Shown piece after piece: positions 1-8,744 of a stretch of 64,000 nt of DNA. The position numbers were made by a program, and so were the translations under genes. The notes under the pieces are model-generated. The model searched no databases. It saw only the letters and a program-made list of their open reading frames with translations, and was not told where the DNA came from. Positions within the stretch are counted from its first letter, which is position 1. Every line of letters begins with the position of its first letter. The stretch is taken from positions 65,730-129,729 of the forward strand of contig CAKRLV010000006.1 of the NCBI GenBank assembly GCA_934359755.1. The letters run 5' to 3'. The stretch is from an uncultured Agathobacter sp. Its GTDB lineage: Bacteria; Bacillota; Clostridia; Lachnospirales; Lachnospiraceae.

Positions 1-2
1 TA

Positions 3-494
3 TGGGGAAGTGAGACACCAGCTTATATAAGTTCAGTTGAGTCTGAGGATAGTAATTCGCCGTATTACAGATGGACAGCCAAAATAAATAAAAACAGCAT
101 TGTTAATTCTGATTATGGAAAGTTGAAAGATATTAAAGTGACAAAGAAAAGCGAACATGGCTATGCTATAAAGATTAAGGCAATCTTTGAACATGGTGAA
201 ATTGTATTTAAAGATGAAAATAAAATAAGAAGGTTTCTTGGCGGAGGCATTGATAGTATAATTTTATATAATGGTCAGGTGAGAAAAGATTTGTCATCAA
301 TTCCAAGTTCATGTTTTGAAATTGGTGAATGTGGAGATAAATATATCACACTAAATGGAGCAGGGTTTGGGCATGATATTGGGCTTAGTCAGTATGGCGC
401 AAATAAGCTTGCCGGTGAAGGGCAAAATTATGAGATGATAATCAGGTATTACTATAAAAATGTTGAAATTAAGGATGTAACTGGGCTATACTAG
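3..494 (+). CDS. SpoIID/LytB-domain protein, C-terminal part (5' end outside window)
   Basis: The reading frame is open from base 3, so this is the last ~163 residues of a longer protein that starts before the window. The C-terminus has the signature of the SpoIID/LytB family: GAGFGHDIGLSQYGANKLA followed by a YYYKN stretch, close to the GHGVGMSQWGA-type motif of SpoIID. SpoIID is a lytic transglycosylase that cleaves glycan strands during spore engulfment; LytB-type relatives enhance autolysins. Which subtype this is cannot be decided from the fragment. It ends 27 bases before the rRNA methyltransferase. Family assignment is firm; the link to sporulation is an inference. Confidence 0.8.
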   Translation, partial: WGSETPAYISSVESEDSNSPYYRWTAKINKNSIVNSDYGKLKDIKVTKKSEHGYAIKIKAIFEHGEIVFKDENKIRRFLGGGIDSIILYNGQVRKDLSSIPSSCFEIGECGDKYITLNGAGFGHDIGLSQYGANKLAGEGQNYEMIIRYYYKNVEIKDVTGLY

Positions 495-521
495 ACGAAA
501 TAAAATACAGGTGGATGAGAG

Positions 522-1934
522 ATGGAATTTAATTTACCAGAAGGATTTGAAGATAAAATAAAAGAAATAATTGCAGACGAGTGGAATGAGTTTGAATATT
601 GTTATCAGAATAACAAATATCAGGCTTTACGACTGAATCCGCTTAAGCTTAAAGAGAATGATTATTCTTTGGTGACAGAGAAATTTGCACCAGAAGAAGA
701 AAGGGTGCCATGGGAGAAAAACGGACTATATTATTTAAGTGATATGCATCCGGGCAAACATCCATATCATGAGATGGGACTTTATTATATTCAGGAACCC
801 AGTGCAATGTCGGCGGCTTCTATTCTTGGGGTAGAGCTAGGGATGAAGGTTCTTGATCTGTGCGCTGCACCAGGGGGGAAAAGTACCCAGCTTGCTTCAT
901 ATCTGGGACAAAAGGGAATGCTTGTCTCGAATGAGATTAACAATACCAGATGCAGGATACTTTCTTCAAATATAGAGAGAATGGGAATAAGAAATGCTAT
1001 TGTGACAAATGAGGATAGTTTCAGGCTCGCTGATAAATTTACTTCTTTTTTCCATGCAATACTGGTTGATGCGCCATGTTCAGGCGAGGGGATGTTTCGA
1101 AAAAATCCAGAGGCAATAAAAGAATGGAGTCCACAGCAGGTTTTGGTTTGTGCAAAGAGGCAGAGTGAAATTCTTGATAATGCAGCAATGATGCTTAAGC
1201 CAGGAGGACATCTTGTGTATTCGACATGTACATTTTCAAAGGAAGAGAATGAAGAGGTTATAAGCAGCTTTCTTGAAAAACATCCGGATTTTATGTTGGA
1301 CGGAAAAGATGCACCATGGTTTAGTAAGTCTCTTTTGGAGAAAAAAGGAGCATTTAGACTGTGGCCACACCGGTTAAAGGGCGAGGGGCATTTCGTAGCA
1401 GTGCTTGTTAAGGCTGGAACGTTAAATCTTATGGAAGAAGAGAAAATGCCGCCTCGCAGGAAAAAGAACAAGGCGGTTCTGCCAAAAGAGAAAATGGCAT
1501 ATTTTATGGAATTTTTAGAGAATACTTTGACAGATGGATTTATAAAAGAAATAGACACTGAAAGATTAGTTGAATTTGGAGAGCAGCTATATATGTTGCC
1601 GGAGGGCTGCCCTGATTTATCAGAGATTCATATACTAAGGGCAGGACTTCATCTTGGAGAGTTCAAGAAAAACAGATTTGAACCGTCACATTCACTTGCA
1701 CTTACATTATCGAAGGAAGATGTAAATAATTATATAAATCTGCCAGTAGATGATGACAGAGTCTGTCCGTATTTTAATGGTATGGGAATTGCTGTGGATA
1801 GCGCTGATGATTATAGAGGAAAAAAAGGCTGGTGCCTTGTATGCATAGATGGTTATTCGGCAGGCTGGGGAAAGATAGCTGGAGCGATGATTAAGAATCA
1901 TTATCCAAAAGGACTTAGGAAAGATTTAAAATAA
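522..1934 (+). CDS. RsmF/RsmB-type rRNA cytosine-C5 methyltransferase (NOL1/NOP2/Sun family)
   Basis: A 470-residue SAM-dependent RNA m5C methyltransferase. The SAM motif VLDLCAAPGGKSTQLA lies near residue 110. The two family cysteines are in DAPCSGEGMF (near residue 183, motif IV) and STCTFSKEENEE (near residue 234, motif VI, the nucleophile in this family). The C-terminal ~170 residues match the extra domains of the RsmF/YebU branch rather than the short RsmB form. ATG at 522 follows GGTGGATGAGAG, a usable ribosome binding site. In this family the substrate is usually 16S rRNA in the cytoplasm; the exact cytosine is not predictable here. Confidence 0.9.
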   Translation: MEFNLPEGFEDKIKEIIADEWNEFEYCYQNNKYQALRLNPLKLKENDYSLVTEKFAPEEERVPWEKNGLYYLSDMHPGKHPYHEMGLYYIQEPSAMSAASILGVELGMKVLDLCAAPGGKSTQLASYLGQKGMLVSNEINNTRCRILSSNIERMGIRNAIVTNEDSFRLADKFTSFFHAILVDAPCSGEGMFRKNPEAIKEWSPQQVLVCAKRQSEILDNAAMMLKPGGHLVYSTCTFSKEENEEVISSFLEKHPDFMLDGKDAPWFSKSLLEKKGAFRLWPHRLKGEGHFVAVLVKAGTLNLMEEEKMPPRRKKNKAVLPKEKMAYFMEFLENTLTDGFIKEIDTERLVEFGEQLYMLPEGCPDLSEIHILRAGLHLGEFKKNRFEPSHSLALTLSKEDVNNYINLPVDDDRVCPYFNGMGIAVDSADDYRGKKGWCLVCIDGYSAGWGKIAGAMIKNHYPKGLRKDLK

Positions 1935-1936
1935 AC

Positions 1937-1965
1937 TTGATGTTTTTTTAGGACTATGCTAGAAT
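1937..1965 (+). promoter_or_regulatory. Predicted sigma-A promoter of the pheS T-box transcript
   Basis: TTGATG (1937-1942) and TAGAAT (1960-1965) are separated by 17 bases, and a TG dinucleotide at 1957-1958 gives an extended -10. Transcription would start near 1972, just ahead of the T-box leader. Confidence 0.65.
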
Positions 1966-1971
1966 AACACA

Positions 1972-2226
1972 AGTGTTAAAGGCGATGAATGTGTATAGTA
2001 GCATTTAATTCCACTATCAGAGATAGAGAGTCACTGGCTGAGAGCTTTCTTTAGTAAGGGTTATTTGTCGAAGTTCCCACAGGAGCTGCATAGATGAAGA
2101 TAGAGTAGTTTGTGACGGTTGACTACACGTTACGTAGTAATTGAGAGCTCGGATATTTTGTTCGGGAATCAGGGTGGTATCGCGGAATATAAGTTTCGTC
2201 CCTATTTAGGGACGGAACTTTTTTTA
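1972..2226 (+). promoter_or_regulatory. T-box riboswitch (tRNA-Phe sensing) leader of pheST
   Basis: This fills the only gene-free stretch over 300 bases (1935-2296). The conserved T-box GGGTGGTATCGCGG is at 2172-2185; its bulge pairs with the free CCA end of uncharged tRNA. It is followed by a terminator hairpin, AAGTTTCGTCCC / GGGACGGAACTT with a run of T (2191-2225). Upstream, GAAGTTCCCACAGGAGCTG carries the candidate specifier codon TTC (2074-2076), which matches phenylalanine and the downstream pheS. By family knowledge, uncharged tRNA-Phe stabilises the antiterminator and switches pheS-pheT on. The T-box, terminator and codon are seen directly; the full stem I fold was not computed. Confidence 0.93.
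2191..2225 (+). terminator. Regulated intrinsic terminator of the pheST T-box leader
   Basis: A 12-base stem, AAGTTTCGTCCC with GGGACGGAACTT, encloses a TATTTA loop and runs straight into seven T. Its 5' arm overlaps the sequence that would pair with the T-box in the antiterminator, as expected for T-box attenuation. Confidence 0.9.
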
Positions 2227-2296
2227 TGGGAAAGTTCTATTCCTATATAACGCTATAGAATTATATTCTTGAAACATGTTATAGCAAAGGAGAGTA

Positions 2297-3322
2297 ATGA
2301 TGAAAGAAAAATTGCAGAAAATCAAGGAAAGTGCAATAGCAGAGATTGAAAATTCAGAAGGACTCGAGAAATTAAACGAAGTCCGTCAGGCTGTTCTTGG
2401 TAAAAAGGGAGAGCTTACAGCTGTATTAAAAGGAATGAAAGATGTAGCTCCAGAAGACCGTCCAAAGGTTGGACAATGGGTTAATGAGACAAGAGAGGCT
2501 ATCGAGGCTTTACTCGAAGAGAAGAAAGTAAGATTTGAGGAAGAGGCATTAAAGCGCAGATATGAGAGTGAGAAAATTGATGTCACGATGCCGGCACAGA
2601 AGTCTGCAAAAGGTAATCTTCATCCGGTAACACAGGTAAGAAACCAGCTTACCGATATATTTGCATCAATGGGATTTGAGATATATGAAGGAACTGAGAT
2701 CGAGACAGATTATTATAATTTTACTGCACTCAATACACCACAAGATCATCCAGCCCGTGATATGCAGGATACATTTTATTTGTCACCTGAATTTTTGCTT
2801 CGTACACAGACGTCGGCAGGTCAGGTTCATGTCATGGAAGCTAAGAAGCCGCCTATCAAGGTTGTTTCACCTGGTAAGGTATTCCGTTCAGATGATGATG
2901 CTACACACTCTCCAATGTTTACACAGATGGAAGGCCTTGTAGTTGATAAAGGAATTACACTTTGTGATTTAAAAGGTATGCTTGATGAGTTTGTTAAGAA
3001 AATCTTCGGAAATGGAACTTCAACAAGATTAAGACCATCATATTTTCCATTTACAGAGCCTTCTGTTGAGGTAGATGTAAGCTGTTTCCAGTGTGGCGGT
3101 AAAGGATGCAAGCTTTGCAAGGGTACTGGCTGGATTGAAGTACTTGGTGCAGGAGTTGTAAATCATAAGGTTCTTGAGGGCTGTGGAATTGATACTAATG
3201 AATACAGCGGATTTGCATTTGGTATTGGTATAGAGCGTGTTGCAATGCTTAAATATGGTATCAACAACATTAAATCATTGTTTGAATCAGATATCAGAGT
3301 ATTGAAACAGATTGACGATTAA
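2297..3322 (+). CDS. pheS: Phenylalanyl-tRNA synthetase alpha subunit
   Basis: The 341-residue alpha subunit of the alpha2beta2 PheRS, which charges tRNA-Phe. The N-terminal ~90 residues form the tRNA-binding coiled coil. Class II motif 2 is visible as FRSDDDATHSPMFTQMEG and motif 3 as FGIGIERVAMLKYG near the C-terminus. The family insert CFQCGGKGCKLCKGTGW is intact. Length is normal. AAAGGAG at 2286-2292 precedes two adjacent ATG codons (2297 and 2300); either could be used. pheT starts 23 bases downstream, and expression is controlled by the upstream T-box leader. Confidence 0.97.
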   Translation: MMKEKLQKIKESAIAEIENSEGLEKLNEVRQAVLGKKGELTAVLKGMKDVAPEDRPKVGQWVNETREAIEALLEEKKVRFEEEALKRRYESEKIDVTMPAQKSAKGNLHPVTQVRNQLTDIFASMGFEIYEGTEIETDYYNFTALNTPQDHPARDMQDTFYLSPEFLLRTQTSAGQVHVMEAKKPPIKVVSPGKVFRSDDDATHSPMFTQMEGLVVDKGITLCDLKGMLDEFVKKIFGNGTSTRLRPSYFPFTEPSVEVDVSCFQCGGKGCKLCKGTGWIEVLGAGVVNHKVLEGCGIDTNEYSGFAFGIGIERVAMLKYGINNIKSLFESDIRVLKQIDD

Positions 3323-3345
3323 TTGTAGATATAAGGAGGCTTATT

Positions 3346-5763
3346 ATGTTAGCACCACTTAGCTGGTTAAAAGAATATGTAGATATAGATGTAACACCAA
3401 AGGAATTAGAAGAGAAATTATTTTCGTGTGGATTTGAAGTAGAAGAACTTATTGAGGTTGGAAAAGATATCTCAAATGTTGTAGTAGGACTTGTAGAGGA
3501 ATGTGAACCAATTCCAGAGACACATCTTCATTTATGCAAAGTTAATGCAGGTGAACATGGAACATTCCAGATTTGCTGCGGAGCTGATAATGTTCATACA
3601 GGTGGTAAATATCCATTGGCTCTTGTTGGAGCTACTGTATATGCAACAGCCAAGGACCATGTCACAATCGAGGGAACAATGGAGATTAAACAGGGCAAGC
3701 TTAGAGGATATGATTCATTTGGTATGCTTTGTTCAGGTGTTGAGATTGGATTAAATGAAGACCTTTATCCGGGCGCAGGATATAATGGACTTTTGGTTCT
3801 TCCTGATGATGCAGAAGTTGGAGCAGATGTTAAGCCAATAGTTGGATTAGATGAATGGATTTTTGATATTGCAATCACTGCCAACAGACCAGACTGCCAG
3901 AGCATTTATGGTATTGCAAGGGAAGTTGCAGCTGTACTTGGCAAAGAATGTAAGGAATTAGCTCTTGATTATAAAGAGACAGATGTTGAGAAGAAAGATT
4001 TCAAAGTATCTGTAACAGCACAGGATATCTGTCCTAGATATATTGCTCACTATGTTCATGATGTAGAAATCAAGGAGTCGCCTGCGTGGATGAGAAGAAG
4101 ACTTGCTCTTGTCGGTATTGGTTCTATCTCGAACATCGTAGATATCACAAATTATATTCTCAAAGAACTTGGACAGCCTATGCATGCATTTGATTATTCT
4201 TATCTTGAGGGCAATCAGATTAATGTCAGAAGAGCAAATAATGGCGAGAAAATAGTAACTCTCGATGAAAAAGAATTTGAACTCAATGATTCTAACCTTG
4301 TTATATGTGATGGAGTTAAGCCAGTTGCACTTGCAGGAATTATGGGTGGACTTAATTCTGAAATCAAAGATACTACTACAGAGGTTATGTTTGAGGCTGC
4401 TAAATTTGCAAGAGATAATATCAGAAAGAGTTCAAGAGCGTTGGGTCAGGTGTCTGATTCAAGTGCACTTTATTCAAAGGGTGTTTATGAATACACAACA
4501 GTTATGGCAATGAAAAGAGCACTTCATTTCATAGATGAGCTTGGCTGTGGTAAGGTTTCAAAGACTCAGGTAGAAGTTAACACAGGTAACTCTATTGAGC
4601 CACAGGAGATGAAGGTAAGCATTGACAGAGTAAACGGAGTCCTGGGAATCAAGGTTCCGGATGAGGATATTTTAAGAATCCTTGAGAATTTGAACTTCCA
4701 GCCAAAGATTAATGGTGATGAGCTAACAATACAGGTTCCTGCATATAGAGAGGATATGGATTCATATCCAGATGTTGCAGAGGAGGTTATCAGAATGTAT
4801 GGATATGAGCATGTAATTCCTACATTTATGCCTACTGCAAAAGTGACACTTGGAGGAAGTAATTTAAGACAGAAGACAGAACTTAAGCTTAAGAATGCAC
4901 TTTGCGCAACTGGTGCGTATGAAGCCATTCATTATTCGTTTTTCTCACCTTCTGATCTCGATATGCTAAGATTACCAGAGGATGCAATAGAGAGAAAGGC
5001 AATCAGCCTTATCAACCCTATAAATGTTGAACTTTCACTTATGAGAACAACACTTGCACCACAGATGATTCACGCAATTGCAAGAAACCAGAAGAGAGGA
5101 ATTCTTTCAGGAAGATTATATGAGCTTGGCAATGTATTCATTCCGAAGGATCTTCCACTTACAGAGTACCCGGATGAGAGAGAGACCCTTTCGGTTGGTG
5201 TATTTGGTGAGAATGAGTCATTCTTTACTATCAAGGGAATGGCTGAGACTGTTGCAGATACTCTTGATATTGAGTTTGAGTATGAGACAGCTGCAAAGCC
5301 ATACTTACATCCTTATCAGACAGCTAAAATTATTTGTGATGGTGATGAGGTTGGATACCTTGGTAAGATTTCTTACGAGATTAAAGATGAGCTTGACATG
5401 CGTGTAGATGGATACATCATGGAAATCGACCTGAAGAAACTAACAAAATGGTATGGAAAGTCACAGGTATTTATACCTATTTCAAAATATGCGCAGGAGA
5501 AGAGAGATTTTGCATTTGTTGTTGATAAAGGTATCACTTGTGCGCAGATTGAGAATGGAATCAAAGAAGCTTGTGAATATGTAACAGACATCACTCTTTT
5601 TGATGTATACGAAGGCATACAGCTTCCAGCAGATAAGAAGAGTATGGCGTTTACTGTTGTATTTACACCAAAGGATGAAGAGTTCACAACTAAGATGATT
5701 GAAAGCTATGTAAATGATGTATTAGATCATCTTTCTAAGAGTCTTGGAGTTGCTCTTCGCTAA
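3346..5763 (+). CDS. pheT: Phenylalanyl-tRNA synthetase beta subunit
   Basis: An 805-residue beta subunit of normal length for bacteria. Domain order follows the family: N-terminal B1 with an EMAP/OB tRNA-binding fold (about residues 40-150), the B3/B4 editing module (about 210-390, containing DITNYILKELGQPMHAFDY), B5, a catalytic-like core, and a C-terminal FDX-ACB anticodon-binding domain (ISKYAQEKRDFAFVVD onward). It edits mischarged Tyr-tRNA-Phe and binds tRNA. AAGGAGG eight bases ahead of ATG fixes the start. It is co-transcribed with pheS, and queA follows 14 bases later. Confidence 0.97.
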   Translation: MLAPLSWLKEYVDIDVTPKELEEKLFSCGFEVEELIEVGKDISNVVVGLVEECEPIPETHLHLCKVNAGEHGTFQICCGADNVHTGGKYPLALVGATVYATAKDHVTIEGTMEIKQGKLRGYDSFGMLCSGVEIGLNEDLYPGAGYNGLLVLPDDAEVGADVKPIVGLDEWIFDIAITANRPDCQSIYGIAREVAAVLGKECKELALDYKETDVEKKDFKVSVTAQDICPRYIAHYVHDVEIKESPAWMRRRLALVGIGSISNIVDITNYILKELGQPMHAFDYSYLEGNQINVRRANNGEKIVTLDEKEFELNDSNLVICDGVKPVALAGIMGGLNSEIKDTTTEVMFEAAKFARDNIRKSSRALGQVSDSSALYSKGVYEYTTVMAMKRALHFIDELGCGKVSKTQVEVNTGNSIEPQEMKVSIDRVNGVLGIKVPDEDILRILENLNFQPKINGDELTIQVPAYREDMDSYPDVAEEVIRMYGYEHVIPTFMPTAKVTLGGSNLRQKTELKLKNALCATGAYEAIHYSFFSPSDLDMLRLPEDAIERKAISLINPINVELSLMRTTLAPQMIHAIARNQKRGILSGRLYELGNVFIPKDLPLTEYPDERETLSVGVFGENESFFTIKGMAETVADTLDIEFEYETAAKPYLHPYQTAKIICDGDEVGYLGKISYEIKDELDMRVDGYIMEIDLKKLTKWYGKSQVFIPISKYAQEKRDFAFVVDKGITCAQIENGIKEACEYVTDITLFDVYEGIQLPADKKSMAFTVVFTPKDEEFTTKMIESYVNDVLDHLSKSLGVALR

Positions 5764-5777
5764 TAATAGGTGAGATT

Positions 5778-6815
5778 ATGGATGTTAAAGATTTTGATTA
5801 TGAACTTCCAGAGGAACTTATAGCACAGGATCCTCTGGAGGACCGTTCGAGTTCAAGGCTTATGGTACTTGATAGAGAGACGGGAGAATACGAACATAAA
5901 ATATTTAAAGATATTATAGACTATTTAGAGCCGGGAGACTGCCTCGTCCTGAATAATACAAAGGTTATTCCGGCACGTTTATACGGAGCAAAAGAAGGAA
6001 CAAATGCGAAAATAGAGGTGCTTTTGCTCAAGAGAAATGAGAATGATGTGTGGGAGACTCTTGTAAAGCCAGGAAAGAAAGCAAGACCGGGTGCACGTAT
6101 TGTATTTGGTGATGGAATTCTTGTCGGTGAGGTTGTTGATGTAGTAGACGAGGGAAACAGACTTATAAAGTTTGAATACGAAGGAATATTTGAAGAGATT
6201 CTAGATCAGCTTGGACAGATGCCCCTTCCACCATATATCACACATGAATTAAAGGATAAGAATCGTTATCAGACTGTTTATGCAAAGTATGATGGTTCAG
6301 CGGCAGCACCGACGGCAGGGCTTCATTTTACAAAAGAGCTGCTCGAACAGGTAAAACAAAAGGGTGTGAATATTGCTGAGGTTACTTTACATGTAGGTCT
6401 TGGAACTTTCAGACCTGTTAAGGTTGATAATATTCTCGACCACCATATGCATTCAGAATTTTATATGGTATCAAAGGAAGCAGCCGATATGATTAACAGT
6501 ACTAAGAAGTCGGGACACCGTGTTATTTCGGTAGGTACAACTAGTACCAGAACTCTTGAATCCGCTGCGGATGAAAATGGAATGCTTCGTGAGTGCAGCG
6601 GATGGACAGAGATATTTATTTATCCTGGTTATAAGTTTAAAGTGATTGATGGACTTATCACAAATTTCCATCTGCCACAGTCTACTCTTGTCATGCTTGT
6701 GTCAGCACTTGCAGGCAGGGAGAATGTTTTGTCTGCATATAGAGAAGCAGTTGAAGAAAAATACAGATTCTTTAGTTTTGGGGATGCGATGTTTATAAAA
6801 CCGCATGTTCAATAA
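5778..6815 (+). CDS. queA: S-adenosylmethionine:tRNA ribosyltransferase-isomerase
   Basis: A 345-residue QueA. It moves the ribosyl part of SAM to preQ1 in tRNA to form epoxyqueuosine in tRNAs with GUN anticodons. Family blocks are clear: VLNNTKVIPARLYG near residue 58, AAPTAGLHFTKELL near residue 176, and FHLPQSTLVMLVSALAG near the C-terminus. Length is normal. TAGGTGAG supplies the ribosome binding site. It sits 14 bases after pheT, so it probably rides on the T-box-controlled transcript. The usual partner tgt does not follow it here. Confidence 0.96.
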   Translation: MDVKDFDYELPEELIAQDPLEDRSSSRLMVLDRETGEYEHKIFKDIIDYLEPGDCLVLNNTKVIPARLYGAKEGTNAKIEVLLLKRNENDVWETLVKPGKKARPGARIVFGDGILVGEVVDVVDEGNRLIKFEYEGIFEEILDQLGQMPLPPYITHELKDKNRYQTVYAKYDGSAAAPTAGLHFTKELLEQVKQKGVNIAEVTLHVGLGTFRPVKVDNILDHHMHSEFYMVSKEAADMINSTKKSGHRVISVGTTSTRTLESAADENGMLRECSGWTEIFIYPGYKFKVIDGLITNFHLPQSTLVMLVSALAGRENVLSAYREAVEEKYRFFSFGDAMFIKPHVQ

Positions 6816-6818
6816 TTA

Positions 6819-6850
6819 ACACTCTGGCGCATAGCCTGACAGCGCAGTGT
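6819..6850 (+). other. GC-rich hairpin downstream of queA
   Basis: ACACT-CTG-GCGC pairs with GCGC-AGTGT (loop ATAGCCTGACA), leaving only the CTG bulge unpaired. It stands out in AT-rich surroundings and is not followed by a T run, so it is not a classical terminator. It may stabilise the queA 3' end or be part of a structured RNA. Confidence 0.5.
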
Positions 6851-6896
6851 CAAGCTTGCGTCTGAGGAGTAATCAAACCCGCATGCTAACTAATAC

Positions 6897-6925
6897 TTGT
6901 AAAATATGAAATTTTATAATAGAAT
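6897..6925 (+). promoter_or_regulatory. Predicted promoter of the PilZ-aroA unit
   Basis: TTGTAA (6897-6902) and TAGAAT (6920-6925) are spaced by 17 bases; an overlapping TATAAT lies at 6915-6920. The start would fall near 6932. A small hairpin (ACGC-ATAA-GCGT followed by TTTT, 6949-6964) would then lie in the leader before the PilZ ribosome binding site. Confidence 0.45.
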
Positions 6926-6992
6926 ATATGAATAAATAAGTAACTTGGACGCATAAGCGTTTTTGGAATTTACAGAAATAGGAGCTAAATTA

Positions 6993-7331
6993 ATGGAAGA
7001 AAAAAGAAAGCACAAAAGACTTGACCTTGACGTGTCTATACAGCTTGAGAGGCTTGATGAGGAAGGAATCACAACACTTAAGTATATTCATGTTGATGTG
7101 ACAGATATTTCCAGAAGTGGTGTTGGTTTTAAGGCAAGCCAGGAACTTGAGACTGGAACATACTATGATACAAAGATTCAGATCTGGACGAAAGAAGTCG
7201 TAGATGCAGTTATCGAGATTGTACGTCGCAAAGAAGTAGAAGGAGGATATCAGTACGGTGCTACATTTATCGGTATGACGGATACAGATGCACTTAAGAT
7301 TGATATTTATCAGATTTTCAATGATTTATAA
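6993..7331 (+). CDS. PilZ-domain protein, probable c-di-GMP receptor
   Basis: A 112-residue single-domain PilZ protein. The N-terminal RKHKR fits the RxxxR half of the cyclic-di-GMP site, and DISRSGVGF fits the D/NxSxxG half about 30 residues later, so both binding motifs are present. No output domain is fused, so it probably acts by binding a partner protein. I chose ATG 6993 because AGGAG lies 8 bases upstream; an upstream in-frame TTG at 6963 has no such site. Its last 11 bases overlap aroA, which suggests translational coupling. The partner or process it controls is not evident from the context. Confidence 0.85.
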   Translation: MEEKRKHKRLDLDVSIQLERLDEEGITTLKYIHVDVTDISRSGVGFKASQELETGTYYDTKIQIWTKEVVDAVIEIVRRKEVEGGYQYGATFIGMTDTDALKIDIYQIFNDL

Positions 7332-8607
7332 AGTGAAGCAGATTAAGAATCCGCATCCGATTGAAGTATCGGTTCCAGGTTCTAAGAGCATCACCAATAG
7401 AGCCCTTTTAATTGCAGCTTTGGCAAAAGGTCGAAGCAGATTAAAAGGGGTTCTTTTTAGTGATGATTCAAGGCATTTTATTCAGGCACTTATAGATCTT
7501 GGATTTACGGTGGATGTAGATGAAGAAAATTGTATAGTGACAATTGATGGTCTTGGGGGTGTTATTCCTAAGAAGAAAGCTCATATTAATGTAGGAAGTG
7601 CAGGAACTGCTGCCAGATTCCTTACAGCATATCTGGGATTGTCGGATGGAGAGTATTATATAGACTCATCAGAGCAGATGAAGAAGAGACCGATGAAAGA
7701 GCTTCTTGAGTCTTTGGAAGATTTAGGATCAGTTATTACATATGGTCAGGAAGAGAATCATTTTCCTTTTGGGATTGGATGTCCTGATATGCGCAAGAAC
7801 GAAGTGGTGGTTGATGTAGACAAAAGCAGTCAGTTCCTCAGTGCACTTCTTATATCGTCTGTACTATTTGATTCTGATTTTAGAATTAAGGTTACAGGTA
7901 CACATGGTATGGCATATGTGGATATGACTATACAGATGATGGAACAGTTTGGTGTCAGAGTAGAACGGCTTGATGATACGCAGTACACAGCAGAATATTT
8001 TATTTCTGGAGATTCGTATTATCTAAATCGCGACTATAATATTGAACCAGACATGTCTGCGGCATGTTATTTTTATGCTATGAGTCCGTTACTGGGAGTT
8101 ACCTCAATGGTAAATGGAGTACATTCTAAGAGTCTTCAGGGAGATATCCAGTTTTTGAATGTTTTAGAGGATATGGGCTGTGTGCTAGAGGAGAAGAAAG
8201 ATGGAATTGTAGTCTGTCCGCCTGAGGATAATATACTAAAAGGTGGCAAATGGGATTTGTCAACTTTTTCTGACCAGACGTTAACATTAGCTGCGATTGC
8301 GCCTTTTGCAAGTGGGAAAGTACAGATATCAGGTGTCAGTCATATCCGTTTTCAGGAATGTGACAGGATTAACGCAATAATAGAGAATCTTACAGCGATG
8401 GGGATAGAAGTATCAGAGAAAGAGGGTACTATTACTATTATTCCAGGCAAGGTTAAGGGATGTTTGATTAAGACATTTGAAGACCATCGAGTTGCGATGT
8501 CATTTGCAATTTGTGGACTTGTGACTGATGGAATTGAAATAGAGAATCCACTTTGCTGTCGGAAGACATTTGAGAATTATTTTGATGTTCTTGAAAGTAT
8601 AATGTGA
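7321..8607 (+). CDS. aroA: 3-phosphoshikimate 1-carboxyvinyltransferase (EPSP synthase)
   Basis: A 428-residue EPSP synthase that joins shikimate-3-phosphate and PEP in the shikimate pathway. Family blocks: VPGSKSITNRALLIAA at the N-terminus, NVGSAGTAARFLTAYL near residue 90, KKRPMKELL near residue 120, and the C-terminal FEDHRVAMSFAICGL. The ATG at 7321 lies inside the end of the PilZ gene and gives the normal N-terminus (MIYKVKQI); it lacks its own clear ribosome binding site, so translation is probably coupled. Motif layout resembles the Gram-positive class. It ends before a bidirectional terminator shared with tyrA. Confidence 0.96.
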   Translation: MIYKVKQIKNPHPIEVSVPGSKSITNRALLIAALAKGRSRLKGVLFSDDSRHFIQALIDLGFTVDVDEENCIVTIDGLGGVIPKKKAHINVGSAGTAARFLTAYLGLSDGEYYIDSSEQMKKRPMKELLESLEDLGSVITYGQEENHFPFGIGCPDMRKNEVVVDVDKSSQFLSALLISSVLFDSDFRIKVTGTHGMAYVDMTIQMMEQFGVRVERLDDTQYTAEYFISGDSYYLNRDYNIEPDMSAACYFYAMSPLLGVTSMVNGVHSKSLQGDIQFLNVLEDMGCVLEEKKDGIVVCPPEDNILKGGKWDLSTFSDQTLTLAAIAPFASGKVQISGVSHIRFQECDRINAIIENLTAMGIEVSEKEGTITIIPGKVKGCLIKTFEDHRVAMSFAICGLVTDGIEIENPLCCRKTFENYFDVLESIM

Positions 8608-8693
8608 TACAAGGTATACATCTAATTGCACACAAGCATGCATTGATGATATCTTTTTACATCTTCAATCATAATTATTTATACTACAAATAA

Positions 8694-8740
8694 GGACTAT
8701 ATAGCAGTATCAGATAAGTGATATGCTGTATAGTCCTTTT
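8694..8740. terminator. Bidirectional intrinsic terminator between aroA and tyrA
   Basis: GGACTATA(T)AGCA-GTATCA pairs with TGATAT-GCT(G)TATAGTCC across a short AT loop, giving a near-perfect stem of about 18 pairs. TTTT follows on the plus strand and TTATTT on the minus strand. It can end both the aroA transcript and the opposing tyrA transcript. Confidence 0.88.
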
Positions 8741-8744
8741 GAGA

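Noticed and set aside
791..1558. A 255-residue open frame on the minus strand
   Set aside because: It lies wholly antisense to the well-supported RsmF-type gene, has no ribosome binding site and no recognisable family. It is a shadow of codon use on the other strand.
6816..6992. A tRNA, preQ1 riboswitch or c-di-GMP riboswitch between queA and the PilZ gene
   Set aside because: No T-loop, acceptor stem, preQ1 loop sequence or c-di-GMP-I/II core could be found. The structured stretch remains unassigned and is listed as a finding.
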